In this document: positions 1 through 10,576 of the stretch, one piece after another
How the letters are laid out: each line of letters starts with the position of its first letter
Position numbering within the stretch: the first letter of the stretch is position 1
Assembly (NCBI RefSeq): GCF_024323335.1
Contig: NC_066580.1
Span: forward strand, 259,267,332-259,331,331
Source of the DNA: Lathyrus oleraceus
Taxonomy: Eukaryota; Streptophyta; Magnoliopsida; Fabales; Fabaceae
DNA: 64,000 nt
Direction: 5' to 3'
Program-made: the position numbers and the translations under genes
Notes under the pieces: model-generated
Seen by the model: the letters and a program-made list of their open reading frames with translations, nothing else
The model's database searches: none
What the model was told of the DNA's origin: nothing

Positions 1-1429
1 TGGTTTATTCTGAAAGCATACTACAACAAGGTTGTGTTAACCTGACTCCAAATGATTTTTGTTAATCATTTGATGGCACAGACTTGCATGTTGCGAATGA
101 CTTGATCATCATTGTGTTCTTATCAATGACTCGTTCGCTATATTTCACCCGTTCATATCAATAAATTTTGATCTCAAATTTTTGCATAAACACTGCATTA
201 AAATTACCATTTTTGAATGAACAATCTTATTTACAAGTCAACACTTAGCATCAAAGAAATTCCAACAATATATAGTTGAGGAACTTGATAAAGTGAAAGA
301 AGTCCAGTCATGGAAAAATCACTTTGAGTATCATTCAACCCGATCCAATCACCCCAAGGGTCATTTGGTTAAGAGTAATTTGTTTCAAGACTCAGACCGG
401 GGCAAGCCACCTCAGAGCTCAGTAAGTCCAACTATCCAAGGAAAGTCAATCAAGAGTCTACCATTCCAACATTTGGTTAGTCAAGTTCGGACCGTTGCAA
501 GTTTCAAACACTCGGGGCAAGTCATCTCGAGGTAGTCTCATGTTAAGCTGTTTCAAACTCACTTTCAAGGTGAACATTTTCAAAGACCCAACAGACTGGG
601 GCAAGATGAGCCACGGAGGAGCAAACCTCTTTCTTCATGCTTTCAAACCGCTCAAACAAATTCTGCCATATGTCAAGAACTTTTGAGTTTAAGACGAGTG
701 CCCGGAAATTATGCTAGCACGATTCGTTAATCCTAAAAAAGGATCCCATTTGCTGAGTTGTGGCTGTCAAGCTGGATAAAATTCTCCTTTGACAATATCT
801 ATCATAAAATATTTGGTTGAGTTCTCGGTGTTAAGGAATCATGAGCTTCCATAAAAAGCCTTTACCAACTCCCAGTCCAATCAAGTGTCAGCATTCTCAT
901 AATCATGATCATTCATATATCATGCATAGCCGAAATGTACTTCGTGCTCATTTTGCATTGACCTAGGTCTTGTTGTTGATCCTATATCCTTTGACCTCTA
1001 ATTCCAGTTTGTCTTTGGTGCCCTTAAACCAACATCCGGTTTTTGCAGTCATTTTCAAGTCCAATTGTTGTTGGCAAAATCTGTTAAAAGCTGGTTGTAA
1101 TCCATTGCTTACAGTCAAAAGTCCAATTGTTGTTGGCACGTACAAAGAGTTTAATTACCCTGTCTTTCCTGATGGTTCCGTGAAAGTCATGTATGACTTA
1201 TCATCTTGAGGAATTCCCAGAAGCTTGGAGGTTTTTCGTGTTAGAAAACTCCAATGATGTTGGTTTTGTTTGATTTCTTTATAAAGAATCATCATAGCCT
1301 TCTGCACGGATGATCTACTTATAAGAACACTTCTGCTTATCTTTGTTTTGCATAAATTCCCTATTAGGAATCTCCAAAATCTTTGATCGGATGAATTTCT
1401 TATGAGAAATCTCCAGAACTGTCAGGTCA
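1..1429 (+). other. Ogre copy A, 3' untranslated region upstream of its tandem array
   Basis: No credible coding frame; open frames here are short and overlap on both strands. The stretch sits directly before a tandem array and an Ogre-type PPT and LTR start, so it is inferred to be the long 3' untranslated region between pol and the array of copy A. Loosely repeated phrases built around a GGGGCAAG core occur near 400, 515 and 600, suggesting older decayed repeats. The pol genes of this copy would lie left of the window. Confidence 0.55.
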
Positions 1430-3845
1430 CATATGAACCTGTTGGTATGATCTTTTTGAATTTTTCTGAGTTTGTTAGGTCATATCTGAACCTGCTGTCA
1501 GAACTTCTTAATATCCCTCAGCTTTATTCAGGTCATATATGAACCTGTTGTTGACCTTTATTCCAGTGTCAGGTCATGTATGAACCTGTTTTGAAGAGTC
1601 TTTCTCTATGATTGTTTCAGTGTTATCAGGTCATATATGAACCTTTTGTTGAGCTTTATTCAGGTCATATATGAACCTGTTGTTGAGCTTTATTCCATTG
1701 TCAGGTCATATATGAACCTGTTGTTGAGCATTGTTAGGTCATATATGAACCTGTTGTTGAGCTTTATTCAGGTCATATGTGAACCTATTGTTGAGCTTTA
1801 TTCCATTGTCAGGTCATATATGAACCTGTTGTTGAGCTTTATTCAGGTCATATATGAACCTGTTGTTGAGCTTTATTCCATTATCAGGTCATATATGAAC
1901 CTGTTGTTGAGCTTTATTCAGGTCATATGTGAACCTGTTGTTGAGCTTTATTCCATTGTCAGGTCATATATGAACTTGTTGTTGAGCTTTATTCAGGTCA
2001 TACATGAACCTGTTGTTGAGCTTTATTCCATTGTCAGGTCATATATGAACCTGTTGTTGAGCATTGTTAGGTCATATATGAACCTGTTGTTGAGCTTTAT
2101 TCAGGTCATATGTGAACCTGTTGTTGAGCTTTATTCCATTGTCAGGTCATATATGAACCTGTTGTTGAGCTTTATTCAGGTCATATATGAACCTGTTGTT
2201 GAGCTTTATTCCATTGTCAGGTCATATATGAACCAGTTGTTGAGCATTATTCAGGTCATATGTAAACCTGTTGTTGAGCTTTATTCCAGTGTCAGGTCAT
2301 GTATGAACCTGTTTTGAAGAGTCTTTCTCTATGATTGTTTCAGTGTTATCAGGTCATATATGAACTTGTTGTTGAGCATTGTCAGGTCATATGTGAACCT
2401 GTTATTGAGCTTTATTCAGGTCATATATGAACCTGTTGTTGAGCTTTATTCCACTGTCAGGTCATATATGAACCTGTTGTTGAGCATTGTCAAGTCATAT
2501 ATGACCATGTTGTTGAGCTTTATTCAGGTCATATATGAACCTGTTGTTGAGCATTGTCAAGTCATATATGACCATGTTGTTGAGCTTTATTCAGGTCATA
2601 TATGAACCTGTTGTTGAGCTTTGTTCCATTGTCAGGTCATATATGAACCTGTTGTTGAGCATTGTCAGGTCATATATGAACCTGTTGTTGAGCTTTATTC
2701 ATGTCATATGTGAACCTGTTGTTGAGCTTTATTCCATTGTCAGGTCATATATGAACCTGTTGTTGAGCTTTATTCAGGTCATATATGAACCTGTTGTTGA
2801 GCTTTATTCCATTGTCAGGTCATATATGAACCAGTTGTTGAGCATTATTCAGGTCATATGTAAACCTGTTGTTGAGCTTTATTCCAGTGTCAGGTCATGT
2901 ATGAACCTGTTTTGAAGAGTCTTTCTCTATGATTGTTTCAGTGTTATCAGGTCATATATGAACTTGTTGTTGAGCATTGTCAGGTCATATGTGAACCTGT
3001 TATTGAGCTTTATTCAGGTCATATATGAACCTGTTGTTGAGCTTTATTCCACTGTCAGGTCATATATGAACCTGTTGTTGAGCATTGTCAAGTCATATAT
3101 GACCATGTTGTTGAGCTTTATTCAGGTCATATATGAACCTGTTGTTGAGCATTGTCAAGTCATATATGACCATGTTGTTGAGCTTTATTCAGGTCATATA
3201 TGAACCTGTTGTTGAGCTTTGTTCCATTGTCAGGTCATATATGAACCTGTTGTTGAGCATTGTCAGGTCATATATGAACCTGTTGTTGAGCTTTATTCAG
3301 GTCATATATGAACCTGTTGTTGAGCTTTATTCCATTGTCAGGTCATATATGAACCTGTTGTTGAGCTTTATTCAGGTCATATATGAACCTGTTGTTGAGC
3401 TTTATTCCATTGTCAAGTCATATATGAACCTGTTGTTGAGCTTTATTCAGGTCATATATGAACCTGTTGTTGAGCTTTATTCCAGTGTCAGGTCATGTAT
3501 GAACCTGTTTTGAAGAGTCTTTCTCTATGATTATTTCAGTGTTATCAGGTCATATATGAACCTGTTGTTGAGCTTTATTCCAGTGTCAGGTCGTGTATGA
3601 ACCTGTTTTGAAGAGTCTTTCTCTTTGATTGTTTCAGTGTTATTAGGTCATATATGAACCTGTTGTTGAGCTTTATTCCAGTATTACCAGATTCTTGATA
3701 TTCCCAAGCATTGTCATGTCATATATGAACCCGTTGTTGAGCTTTATTCCAATATTACCAGGTCATGTATGAACCTGTTTTGAGGAATCTTTCTCTATGA
3801 TTGTTTCGGTGTTGTCAGGTCATGTATGAACCTGTTGTAGAAAAT
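1430..3845 (+). repeat. Tandem array in Ogre copy A 3' untranslated region
   Basis: Roughly sixty repeats share the core GGTCATATATGAACCTGTTG followed by TTGAGC and either TTTATTC, TTTATTCCATTGTC or ATTGTC, so unit length alternates (about 34 and 41 bp; the pair is 75 bp, or 25 codons). Because the pair length is a multiple of three, one frame stays open for long stretches (for example 1637-2317); I take that as a by-product, not a gene. A spacer containing GAGTCTTTCTCTATGAT interrupts the array near 1590, 2315, 2913, 3511, 3612 and 3785. A block of about 598 bp is duplicated inside the array (about 2210-2807 against 2808-3405). Tandem repeats in the 3' untranslated region are a known Ogre feature and a reported source of satellites. 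Confidence 0.9.
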
Positions 3846-4259
3846 TTTCATATTCGGGTTTAGTAAGTCATATGTGAACTTACTACCGAAATATCTTGTA
3901 TTCTAAGTATTGTTTATCAACTTTCACTTTGATTACTCCCCAGTGTGTGTCTGATTCTCCAGCAGGATTGTTTTCCCCAGCAAGTTGTTTTTTACCATTT
4001 GTCTATCTCCCTGTGGACCATCAGAGTTCCACACAGATTGGTTTGTCTGTTGTAGCATCTCCTGTTAAGGATTCACCGTGTCCCTAACAGACAAATTCAA
4101 AAATAAAGAATCCTGCATCCATGCATATCATATCATAGCATTTGAATTTTTCAGGATCAAAATCTGGGTCTCCATGGTATTTAACCATCCCTCACTACGA
4201 TCCGATGAAAAAATGCTGTTTCATTTTCCTCTGGTGGAGGATGTTTAAATAGGGGCAAC
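3846..4259 (+). other. Ogre copy A, end of internal region and PPT
   Basis: Unique non-coding sequence between the tandem array and the LTR. It ends in the purine-rich tract AATAGGGGCAAC (to 4259), just before an LTR start TGTCATACCCC. The same AATAGGGGCAAC tract precedes the LTR of copy B at 25904, which supports reading it as the polypurine tract for plus-strand priming. Confidence 0.65.
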
Positions 4260-5049
4260 TGTCATACCCCGATTTTGGTCCTGAAATTTTTTCATTTTTC
4301 ATTCGGCCATTGGCCTAAAAAGTTCATTTGCATACATTCATGCCAATTTCATATGTACCATCCATGCAAAGTCATGGTGCAAGTTTCTGACCAGCAATTC
4401 ATATGTTAAGTTGGTAGAAAAATATCATTTGAAATTAAAGCTTTCTCTTTGTTGAAATAAAAGAACCATTTTTATATATATGTGTACAATCATTGTGTTA
4501 TTTTACAAATGAATTTGCAAAAAATATCACTTTAACCAAAGTAAAGTTAGTTTTTTTCTAAGCTCTAAGACCTATTCTATTTCAACCTCATGTTGATTCT
4601 AATTTCCTCGATTTCCTCTTTGCCTCTTCATACATTTCTTGTTCTCCAAGCAAGAACCAAAATTGATACACATAAGCATGGCATTCAAATGCATTCATGT
4701 TAAGCCAATGTAGCCTTGCAGTAGTAGTAATTGAAAAGTCAAACAACTTAAAGCATATCTTTTATTATATTATAATTATACTGTACTAGTAGTGTTAAGA
4801 ATTAACATTCACAATTTCTTTTTCTATGAGTGATTACATGAATTGATTGATTTTTGCTTGTATGTAACACGACATATATTATTTATATAACATAGGCAGT
4901 GATAACTTATTCTTTTGGGATGTCTGTATCAACATATTTATAATTATTTTGTTTCTTATTTAATCCATGATAGACATTGTGAGATGAAATAGATTAATCA
5001 CGCTTCATATTATAAAGCTATACAACAAACACTTTCCAACCCCACCACC

Positions 5050-5460
5050 TAGAGCAGCATGCCAAAGTTGCGCCACATGTTACATATTACAGGATTGCCA
5101 CATGTTACATATTACAGGATTTAAACAGGAAAGGAAGATAAAGGTATCTAGTTAAGAGTGGCTCATTTGTGTGTCTTCAGAAGCTCCTACGTCGCCATGA
5201 TTCCATGCTATTACGAACTTGCTAGAACCTGCAGATTGCCATGTGAGCAACATGTTGTGACCTGCATAATTAAGAAAAAGCCATGTGTCCTATAATTCAA
5301 CTCCGACAAGGGTAGCCAACACTTGAAGCCAGTATAAGGTATTACCTCATAAGGTTATAAACAGCACCTGGAAGATCACAAATGTTAAAGCGGCATACTA
5401 AGCATATCCTAAAGAATTCCCAAGTACCGTTGTGGTTCATGAGCCTGCAAAACCAAGCAA
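5050..5460 (-). other. Minus-strand genic mosaic with splice acceptors
   Basis: On the minus strand, pyrimidine-rich tracts end in TGCAG at about 5445 and 5264, as splice acceptors do. After the 5264 site one frame stays open for about 37 codons to a stop near 5150, so it could be a captured last exon. I do not recognise the product. It lies downstream, in minus-strand order, of the SEC61-alpha fragment but does not match the SEC61-alpha C-terminus as I know it, so the mosaic may contain pieces of more than one gene. Confidence 0.35.
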
Positions 5461-5602
5461 ATTAGTAGCTCCTTACAAACAGTCTGCACATAAAAGGAGA
5501 AGAAAACAAAAGGAAACCATTCAAGAGGCCCTACGCATCATATTATATGCAACAACTCATTACAGTGTGTTAAACCATAATACATTCACATTTCTATTCT
5601 AA

Positions 5603-5860
5603 TTACATCCAATTATAAACCACGACAGTAGCAAGAAGATTTGTCACATTGGGAAGATTCTGCCGGTAAATTGCTTCACGAAGAGCACAAACCTTGTCTG
5701 TTCTAGTTATCAACAAATTGAACAGAGCAATAACAGCACCCTCAAATTCAGCTCCACGTCCACTATTAATGGTGGTAGGACTAAACGCCTTCCATATAAT
5801 GTTTTCACAGATATTAATCGCTATGAATAGGGAAATTCCAGAACCAAAAACCAAGTTGCA
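5603..5860 (-). pseudogene. SEC61-alpha (protein translocon channel) gene fragment
   Basis: The minus-strand frame reads through a stretch characteristic of eukaryotic SEC61-alpha/Sec[21 protein letters not shown], then [20 protein letters not shown], then LLITRTDKV and [15 protein letters not shown]. In a complete protein (about 475 residues, ten membrane segments, the ER translocation pore) this is a central region of about 75 residues; everything else is missing here. After LATV the sequence runs into GTTTATAATTGG and a stop, which looks like an exon end entering an intron. It lies inside the LTR boundaries of Ogre copy A and cannot encode a translocon. It is either captured by a transposon or incorporated into the LTR. 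Identification is confident; the capture route is not known. Confidence 0.85.
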
Positions 5861-6601
5861 ATACCAAAATTATGCAGCATTGAACATTTGTTGCAACATG
5901 AGACCTAAGACTCACCTATCAAACCATGAACCAAGACAATTCATTAGCATACCACACATACACCAAGGCTCACCATCATCAAGCAATGCGTACCATGAAC
6001 ATAGGCCAAGCAATGACCGAGACTTATAACACACTAATGTCATTATTCATACCTGTAGAACCATGTAAACTTACAACAATTACCCAAGCTGCATCAATAC
6101 ATGTGACTATAACAACAACCTTGTAATAAACCTGCAAGCAGAATAATTCAAAACCAAGTGAGAACGTGCTTGAAACACCTGCCTAGCCTCACTTGTAGAA
6201 TGTAACCAACCTGCACCAAATCAAGCAAATAACTAACAAACCTTCAACAGACACCAGTTATCACAACAACACTCACACAGGGGCCACGACAGGAAAAGAA
6301 GAAATTGAAGAAGAAAAGAAAAGAATCAAAAACAGGAAGAAGAGGAAATCAAAAGTGTATTGAAAGAGGGATAAGAACGGAGACTCACGACATTTCAGAG
6401 TAGAGGGCTTCACTCTTCGTCATTCATCATCACGAATCCTTCAACGAGTAGTTTATATCGAAATCGATTCACCGCTTCAACCGCAAATCTCATCATGCTT
6501 CCAACGCTTTACTCTTCATCTTCAACAGAAGCCAACGAGCCAGAAGAAATCCAATTCACGCTCTCCATCACGAATCATCAACACGCCTCATCTCTACGCA
6601 T
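5861..6601 (-). other. Minus-strand genic mosaic, continued
   Basis: Minus-strand acceptor-like TGCAG sites occur near 6209 and 6130. A donor-like CTACAG|GTATG near 6048 would define an exon of about 80 bp whose first frame is open and hydrophobic. 6290-6420 is purine-rich on the plus strand and 6400-6600 resembles a plant 5' leader. The same kind of sequence resumes after the Athila composite at 19648. No product recognised. Confidence 0.35.
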
Positions 6602-6696
6602 TGTTAGGGACCAATTAGTACTACTTTTTATACCATTTTATTGGTCCCTTTTACCAAGTTTTGATGTAATTACACACTTTTATTCTCACTATTTTG

Positions 6697-6704
6697 TATA
6701 AATG
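6697..6704 (+). promoter_or_regulatory. TATA box of LTR1
   Basis: TATAAATG in the upstream part of the LTR; the identical site recurs at 12626-12633 and 18537-18544 in the other two LTRs. Transcription would start about 30 bp downstream (inference), placing the GC-dyad cluster in the transcribed leader. Confidence 0.5.
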
Positions 6705-6855
6705 CAATTAGGTTTAATTTATTTTGTTTTGAATAGTTATTTCACATATTTGTTAGTTTTGTAGAATTTTTGGATGAGAAAGCTTTGGATTGCAGCATCA
6801 TAATATGGAAGATTTTGGATGAAGCTTGCAAAACAAGGAAACTGAGGCAGCTTCA

Positions 6856-6936
6856 GTTCGCCCCGCGAACAAAGTTCGCCCCGCGAACAAAGTTCGCCCC
6901 GCGAACTGCATGACAGGACCAGTTCGCCCCGCGAAC
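6856..6936 (+). repeat. GC-rich dyad cluster in LTR1
   Basis: Four copies of GTTCGCCCCGCGAAC (6-bp arms GTTCGC/GCGAAC, spacer CCC). The first three are spaced at 18 bp. Several are flanked by CA/TG so that the dyad extends to CAGTTCGC...GCGAACTG. The surroundings are AT-rich. Confidence 0.9.
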
Positions 6937-7823
6937 CCTGCGAATCCAGCAAACTGATTTTTGGGTTAAAAGTGCTGTTTTGAAGGCCAGCTGTTTTTGC
7001 CATTTTGGGTCTGCCTTGGAATTGCTTTTCTGCATTGGATGAGAATGACCAATTAAGGAAATGTCAACTCTTTTAGGAGAGAAAATACATTATTCTAGGA
7101 ATGAATTATTCATTATCATGGATACATTGTACATTGAGATATTTTGTAAGGGAGAAAACAGAGTTTTCTCTTCTTTAACATTCTGTTTTGTAACAATGGT
7201 GATGAGGAGCTAAATCCCTTTTGTCAAGATTGGAGGTAGTAGCTATTCTCATCTGTTTATGTATTCACTTTGATTTATATATGAGATAGAGATTGTTGAT
7301 GTATTGATTACTGTTTTTGCTTTAAGTTGAAAACCAGATTTGAGTAGTTGTCGAGAGAGATTACTCGAGTTTAGACATAAAACAGATTTTCAAGTAGTGA
7401 ATAAGTTGTAGAGATAGATTTATTCATTACTATTCTTTGATATTGAACATTCAAGGTTGCTATATTGATAGTTAGGTGGAGAGATCGTCTAAGGATCAAT
7501 ATAGTAACTATCACGATATCATTTAGACATAAATGACTTTGAGAGGATATTTGAACATCATCAATAATCTTGAATCTAATTATTTATCATAGGGAATCAT
7601 AGATATTTGAAATAGTGAACTCCAATCTTGCCAAACTTTTATATTTGTCTAAAACCACTTAATAGTCTTTGTTAACTTTCACTCACAAAATATTTCTCCA
7701 AACAAAACAACCCTGTTACTTTCTTAACTTATAACATTTGAATTATAGAACGGCGGTAATATTACCCAATCTCTGTGGATACGATACAAAAATATTTGCC
7801 GAAGATATACTCTTTCAACAAAT

Positions 7824-7842
7824 TGGCGCCGTTGCCGGGGAT
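7824..7842 (+). promoter_or_regulatory. Primer binding site (tRNA-Asp type), first internal region
   Basis: TGGCGCCGTTGCCGGGGAT begins 3 nt after the LTR end and is complementary to the 3' end of plant tRNA-Asp, the primer typical of Athila elements. Confidence 0.9.
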
Positions 7843-7952
7843 TGGTGTCGATATTACAAGCATTGCAATAATTCATTGTTTTAAGTTTTGTTACTTTTAT
7901 TGTTATCCCTCTTTTGTTTCACTTGGTTTGTTAGTTTTGAAGATTCTAGTGC

Positions 7953-10568
7953 ATGCGAGGAAAAGCAACTGAGGAGCAACTTCAATTCGATCCTGAAATT
8001 GAAAGAACACTTCGGAAGCTCAATAGCAAAACACGAAGAAGAAGGAAACTAGCCGAAGAGAGGAACCGGAGAGAAGAAGCATCTACTTCCGCACTTGTTC
8101 AAATCGAAGAAGTGGTTGTAGAGGCTTGTAAAGGAAACATGGCGGATGACAATCGTACCGAAATGTCCGCTAATAGTCCAAGAAGGAATGCTCAATTTGC
8201 CCGTGGAGGAAGAAATACGGAGATGAAGACCGGAATCCTCCAACTTCTCTATGCAAATCCATTCACCGGAATGGATCATGAAGATCCGTACTCCCATCTC
8301 ATCAAATTCTATGAGATTGCGGGTTCGACGGGAATAGACGAAGCGGGTGAAGAAACATTATTCAAGAGGATGTTCCCACACTCCTTAGTGGGAAAGGCAA
8401 AAGAATGGTACCTTGATCAAGAATCAAGAGTGATGACGGATTGGAATTTGTTAGAAGAAAAGTTCTTAGAAAGATATTTCCCTCAATCCCGATTCATGGA
8501 AGCCAAAACGGCGATTGCAGTATTCACTCAAGGAAGCAACGAGTCTTTAAATGAGGCTTGGGAAAGATTCAAATCAATGTTGAGGAAATGTAAGGGACAT
8601 GGTTTTGATGAGCTCACTCAAATCCATATTTTTTTAAATGGTCTCCAATCAACTCACAGAACACTTTTGGATGCTACCGCGGGTGGCTCTCTTATGTCAA
8701 AGAATGCGGAAGAAGCTAAAGTCATTATTGACCGGATGGCACTCAATGATCGTCAAAGTCAACATGACCGTAGTCCTTCACAACGTAAACCGGGAGTTCT
8801 TGAGTTAAATACCAATGACGCCATTCTTGCTCAAAACAAGCTACTCTCTCAACAAGTGGAGTTGCTTACTCAACAAATGGCCAAGCTTCCACAGCAAATG
8901 AAGGAAATTCAAGCTTCTCAAGTTCGACATCAAGTAGCATGTTGCGAATTATGTCAAGGGGATCACCCTACTGGTTTTTGTCCTCCACTGGAAGAAGTAA
9001 GCTATGTGAACAATCAAAATCAAGGCTATCAAAGGAACAATCAAGGTTATCAACCATCAAGGTTCAACAATCAAAATTTTCAGCAGCAAAGTCCTTACCA
9101 ACATCAAAATTCTCAAGGACAGCAGTCGCAAGGAGGAAGTTCCAAGCTAGAGGATACTCTTCAACAATTCATGCAAGCTTCCATGGCAAATCAGAAGAGT
9201 AACGAAGCAGCAATTAAAAATCTGGAAACTCAAATAGGCCAACTTGCAAAGCAACTGTCGGAACAAAACGCAGGATCTTCTTTCTCCGCTAACACTCAAC
9301 CCAATCCAAAGGAGCACTGTAAAGCAATATTTACTAGAAGTGGTAGAGAGTTGACAGGTGAAAAAAGTGAGGAAATTACAATAGATAATGATGTGGATGC
9401 TATGCTGGAAAATGAGTATGTGGCTTGTGGAAAGAAGAAAGTGGTAGAAACTGCTCAGTTCGCGCCGCGATCTCCCTTCGCGCCGCGAAAACAGCAGAAC
9501 CAACAACTGATGGAAGAGCAGCGGTGTGAAGCGGAAATGAATAAGGAAATCGAACCAAGAAATAAGAAAAAAGGAGACAAAGGAGTGAATGTCATTCCAG
9601 TTCAACATCTACCATATCCGCACGCACCATCAAAGAAGGATAACGCTAGACACTATGCACGGTTTATGGACATCTTCAAGCAGCTTCAAATCAACATTCC
9701 ATTTGCTGATGCATTAGAACAAATGCCACGGTATGCCAAGTTCATGAAGGACATTCTTACAAAGAAAAGGAGACACGTGGAAGACGAGACCATACTGCTT
9801 GATGCACGGTGTAGTGCTATCATCCAAAAGACTCTCCCAAGGAAGGAGTCCGATCCGGGCCGGGTTGTTCTACCGGTGACCATTGGAAGCACATACACTG
9901 GAAATGGTTTGATTGACTTGGGATCTAGTATAAATTTAATCCCTCTCTCCATTGTTAAAAGATTAGGGAATGTTGAGATTAAATCGACGAGAATGACTTT
10001 ACAACTAGCCGACAAGTCTACCACTTTACCATACGGAATTGCTAAAGACATGTTAGTGAAGGTGGACAAATTCTTGTTTCCGGTAGATTTCGTAATAGTG
10101 GAGATGGATGAGGACCGTGATGTGCCCCTAATTCTTGGAAGACCTTTTATGAAAACAGCTCGGATGATGATCGACGTAGATGATGGACTAATGAAGGTGA
10201 GAGTGCAAGACGAAGAGGTGACCTTTAATCTTTTTAAAGCTATGAAGCATCCACATGACAAACATGATTCATTCCGAAATGATGCAATTGAAGAAAAATA
10301 CCATGATGGAAAGGCCCGTCGCAAGGAGTTTCATGTCGGACAAATGGTACTGCTTTTCAAATCAAGGTTCAAGTTATTACCGGGTAAGCTGAAGCCAAAA
10401 GGGTCAGGACCGTTTGTTGTCAAGGAAGTACGGAATTATGGAGCCATTGTAATCGAGGATCCAAAGTCACAAGAGCGTTGGACCGTAAATGGTCAAAGAC
10501 TCAAAGTTTACCATGGTGACGACATAAATCGTGATGTGGATGTCGTGTCTCTATTTAAACCGGGCTAA
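7953..10568 (+). CDS. Gag-protease fused to integrase C-terminal tail (copy 1)
   Basis: 871 codons, uninterrupted. Residues about 90-270 are an Athila-type Gag capsid region (motifs ANPFTGMDHEDPY, KAKEWYLDQ, NEAWERFKSMLRKC). A knuckle-like CELCQGDHPTGFC lies at about 330-342, followed by an N/Q-rich linker. The aspartic protease is centred on LIDLGSSINLIP at about 650-661 and ILGRPF at about 730; the D-L-G form is usual in Athila. After about residue 783 the protein jumps to YHDGKARRKEFHVGQMVLLF and KLKPKGSGPFVV, the integrase C-terminal tail. RT, RNase H and the integrase catalytic core are missing with the frame kept. The product could assemble particles and cut Gag, but copying and integration would need enzymes from an autonomous relative. 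The start ATG at 7953 lies 111 nt after the PBS. Confidence 0.88.
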   Translation: MRGKATEEQLQFDPEIERTLRKLNSKTRRRRKLAEERNRREEASTSALVQIEEVVVEACKGNMADDNRTEMSANSPRRNAQFARGGRNTEMKTGILQLLYANPFTGMDHEDPYSHLIKFYEIAGSTGIDEAGEETLFKRMFPHSLVGKAKEWYLDQESRVMTDWNLLEEKFLERYFPQSRFMEAKTAIAVFTQGSNESLNEAWERFKSMLRKCKGHGFDELTQIHIFLNGLQSTHRTLLDATAGGSLMSKNAEEAKVIIDRMALNDRQSQHDRSPSQRKPGVLELNTNDAILAQNKLLSQQVELLTQQMAKLPQQMKEIQASQVRHQVACCELCQGDHPTGFCPPLEEVSYVNNQNQGYQRNNQGYQPSRFNNQNFQQQSPYQHQNSQGQQSQGGSSKLEDTLQQFMQASMANQKSNEAAIKNLETQIGQLAKQLSEQNAGSSFSANTQPNPKEHCKAIFTRSGRELTGEKSEEITIDNDVDAMLENEYVACGKKKVVETAQFAPRSPFAPRKQQNQQLMEEQRCEAEMNKEIEPRNKKKGDKGVNVIPVQHLPYPHAPSKKDNARHYARFMDIFKQLQINIPFADALEQMPRYAKFMKDILTKKRRHVEDETILLDARCSAIIQKTLPRKESDPGRVVLPVTIGSTYTGNGLIDLGSSINLIPLSIVKRLGNVEIKSTRMTLQLADKSTTLPYGIAKDMLVKVDKFLFPVDFVIVEMDEDRDVPLILGRPFMKTARMMIDVDDGLMKVRVQDEEVTFNLFKAMKHPHDKHDSFRNDAIEEKYHDGKARRKEFHVGQMVLLFKSRFKLLPGKLKPKGSGPFVVKEVRNYGAIVIEDPKSQERWTVNGQRLKVYHGDDINRDVDVVSLFKPG
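9459..9489 (+). repeat. GC dyads inside the coding region (copy 1)
   Basis: Two copies of TTCGCGCCGCGA(A), 18 bp apart, encode the repeated tripeptide F-A-P-R in the linker between the Gag and protease parts. They match the dyads of the LTR and 3' tail except for one central base. The same pair occurs at 15370-15400 in copy 2. Confidence 0.85.
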
Positions 10569-10576
10569 TCAGTGGA

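Larger units (their letters stand above)
4260..6601 (+). mobile_element. Ogre copy A 3' LTR, left part
   Basis: The LTR starts TGTCATACCCCGATTTTGG after the PPT. It is interrupted at 6602 by the Athila-like composite and resumes at 19648, ending ...GTGCGACA at 22561. Left plus right parts total 5256 bp, close to the 5136 bp of copy B's LTR. About 4260-4700 looks like ordinary LTR sequence. From about 5050 to 6601 the sequence looks genic on the minus strand (SEC61-alpha fragment and several TGCAG-type splice acceptors), so either the LTR acquired host sequence or another element carrying gene fragments inserted here. I could not find clear ends for such an element. A 25-bp motif containing ACATGTTACATATTACAGG is tandemly doubled at about 5077-5120. 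Confidence 0.6.
6602..7820 (+). repeat. Athila-like composite, LTR1 (5')
   Basis: 1219 bp, TG...CA ends. U3 starts with an inverted repeat GGGACCAAT/ATTGGTCCC (6607-6615 and 6640-6648). A TATAAATG box lies at 6697-6704. Four copies of GTTCGCCCCGCGAAC lie at 6856-6936, one more than in LTR2 and LTR3. It carries T in GGGTTAAAAG (about 6965) where LTR2 and LTR3 have C. Confidence 0.93.

Noticed and set aside
1637..2317. 226-codon open frame with a 25-residue repeat
   Set aside because: It follows from the 75-bp period of a tandem array lacking stops in one frame; it has no recognisable domain and lies in an Ogre 3' untranslated region. The same holds for the frames at 2360-3513 and 24400-25493.
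9686..10324. 212-codon minus-strand frame (and its copy at 15597-16235)
   Set aside because: It is antisense to the protease region of the 871-codon ORF, Ser/Thr-rich without a domain, and best explained as a shadow of the coding strand. The 153-codon antisense frames at 9147-9608 and 15058-15519 are similar.
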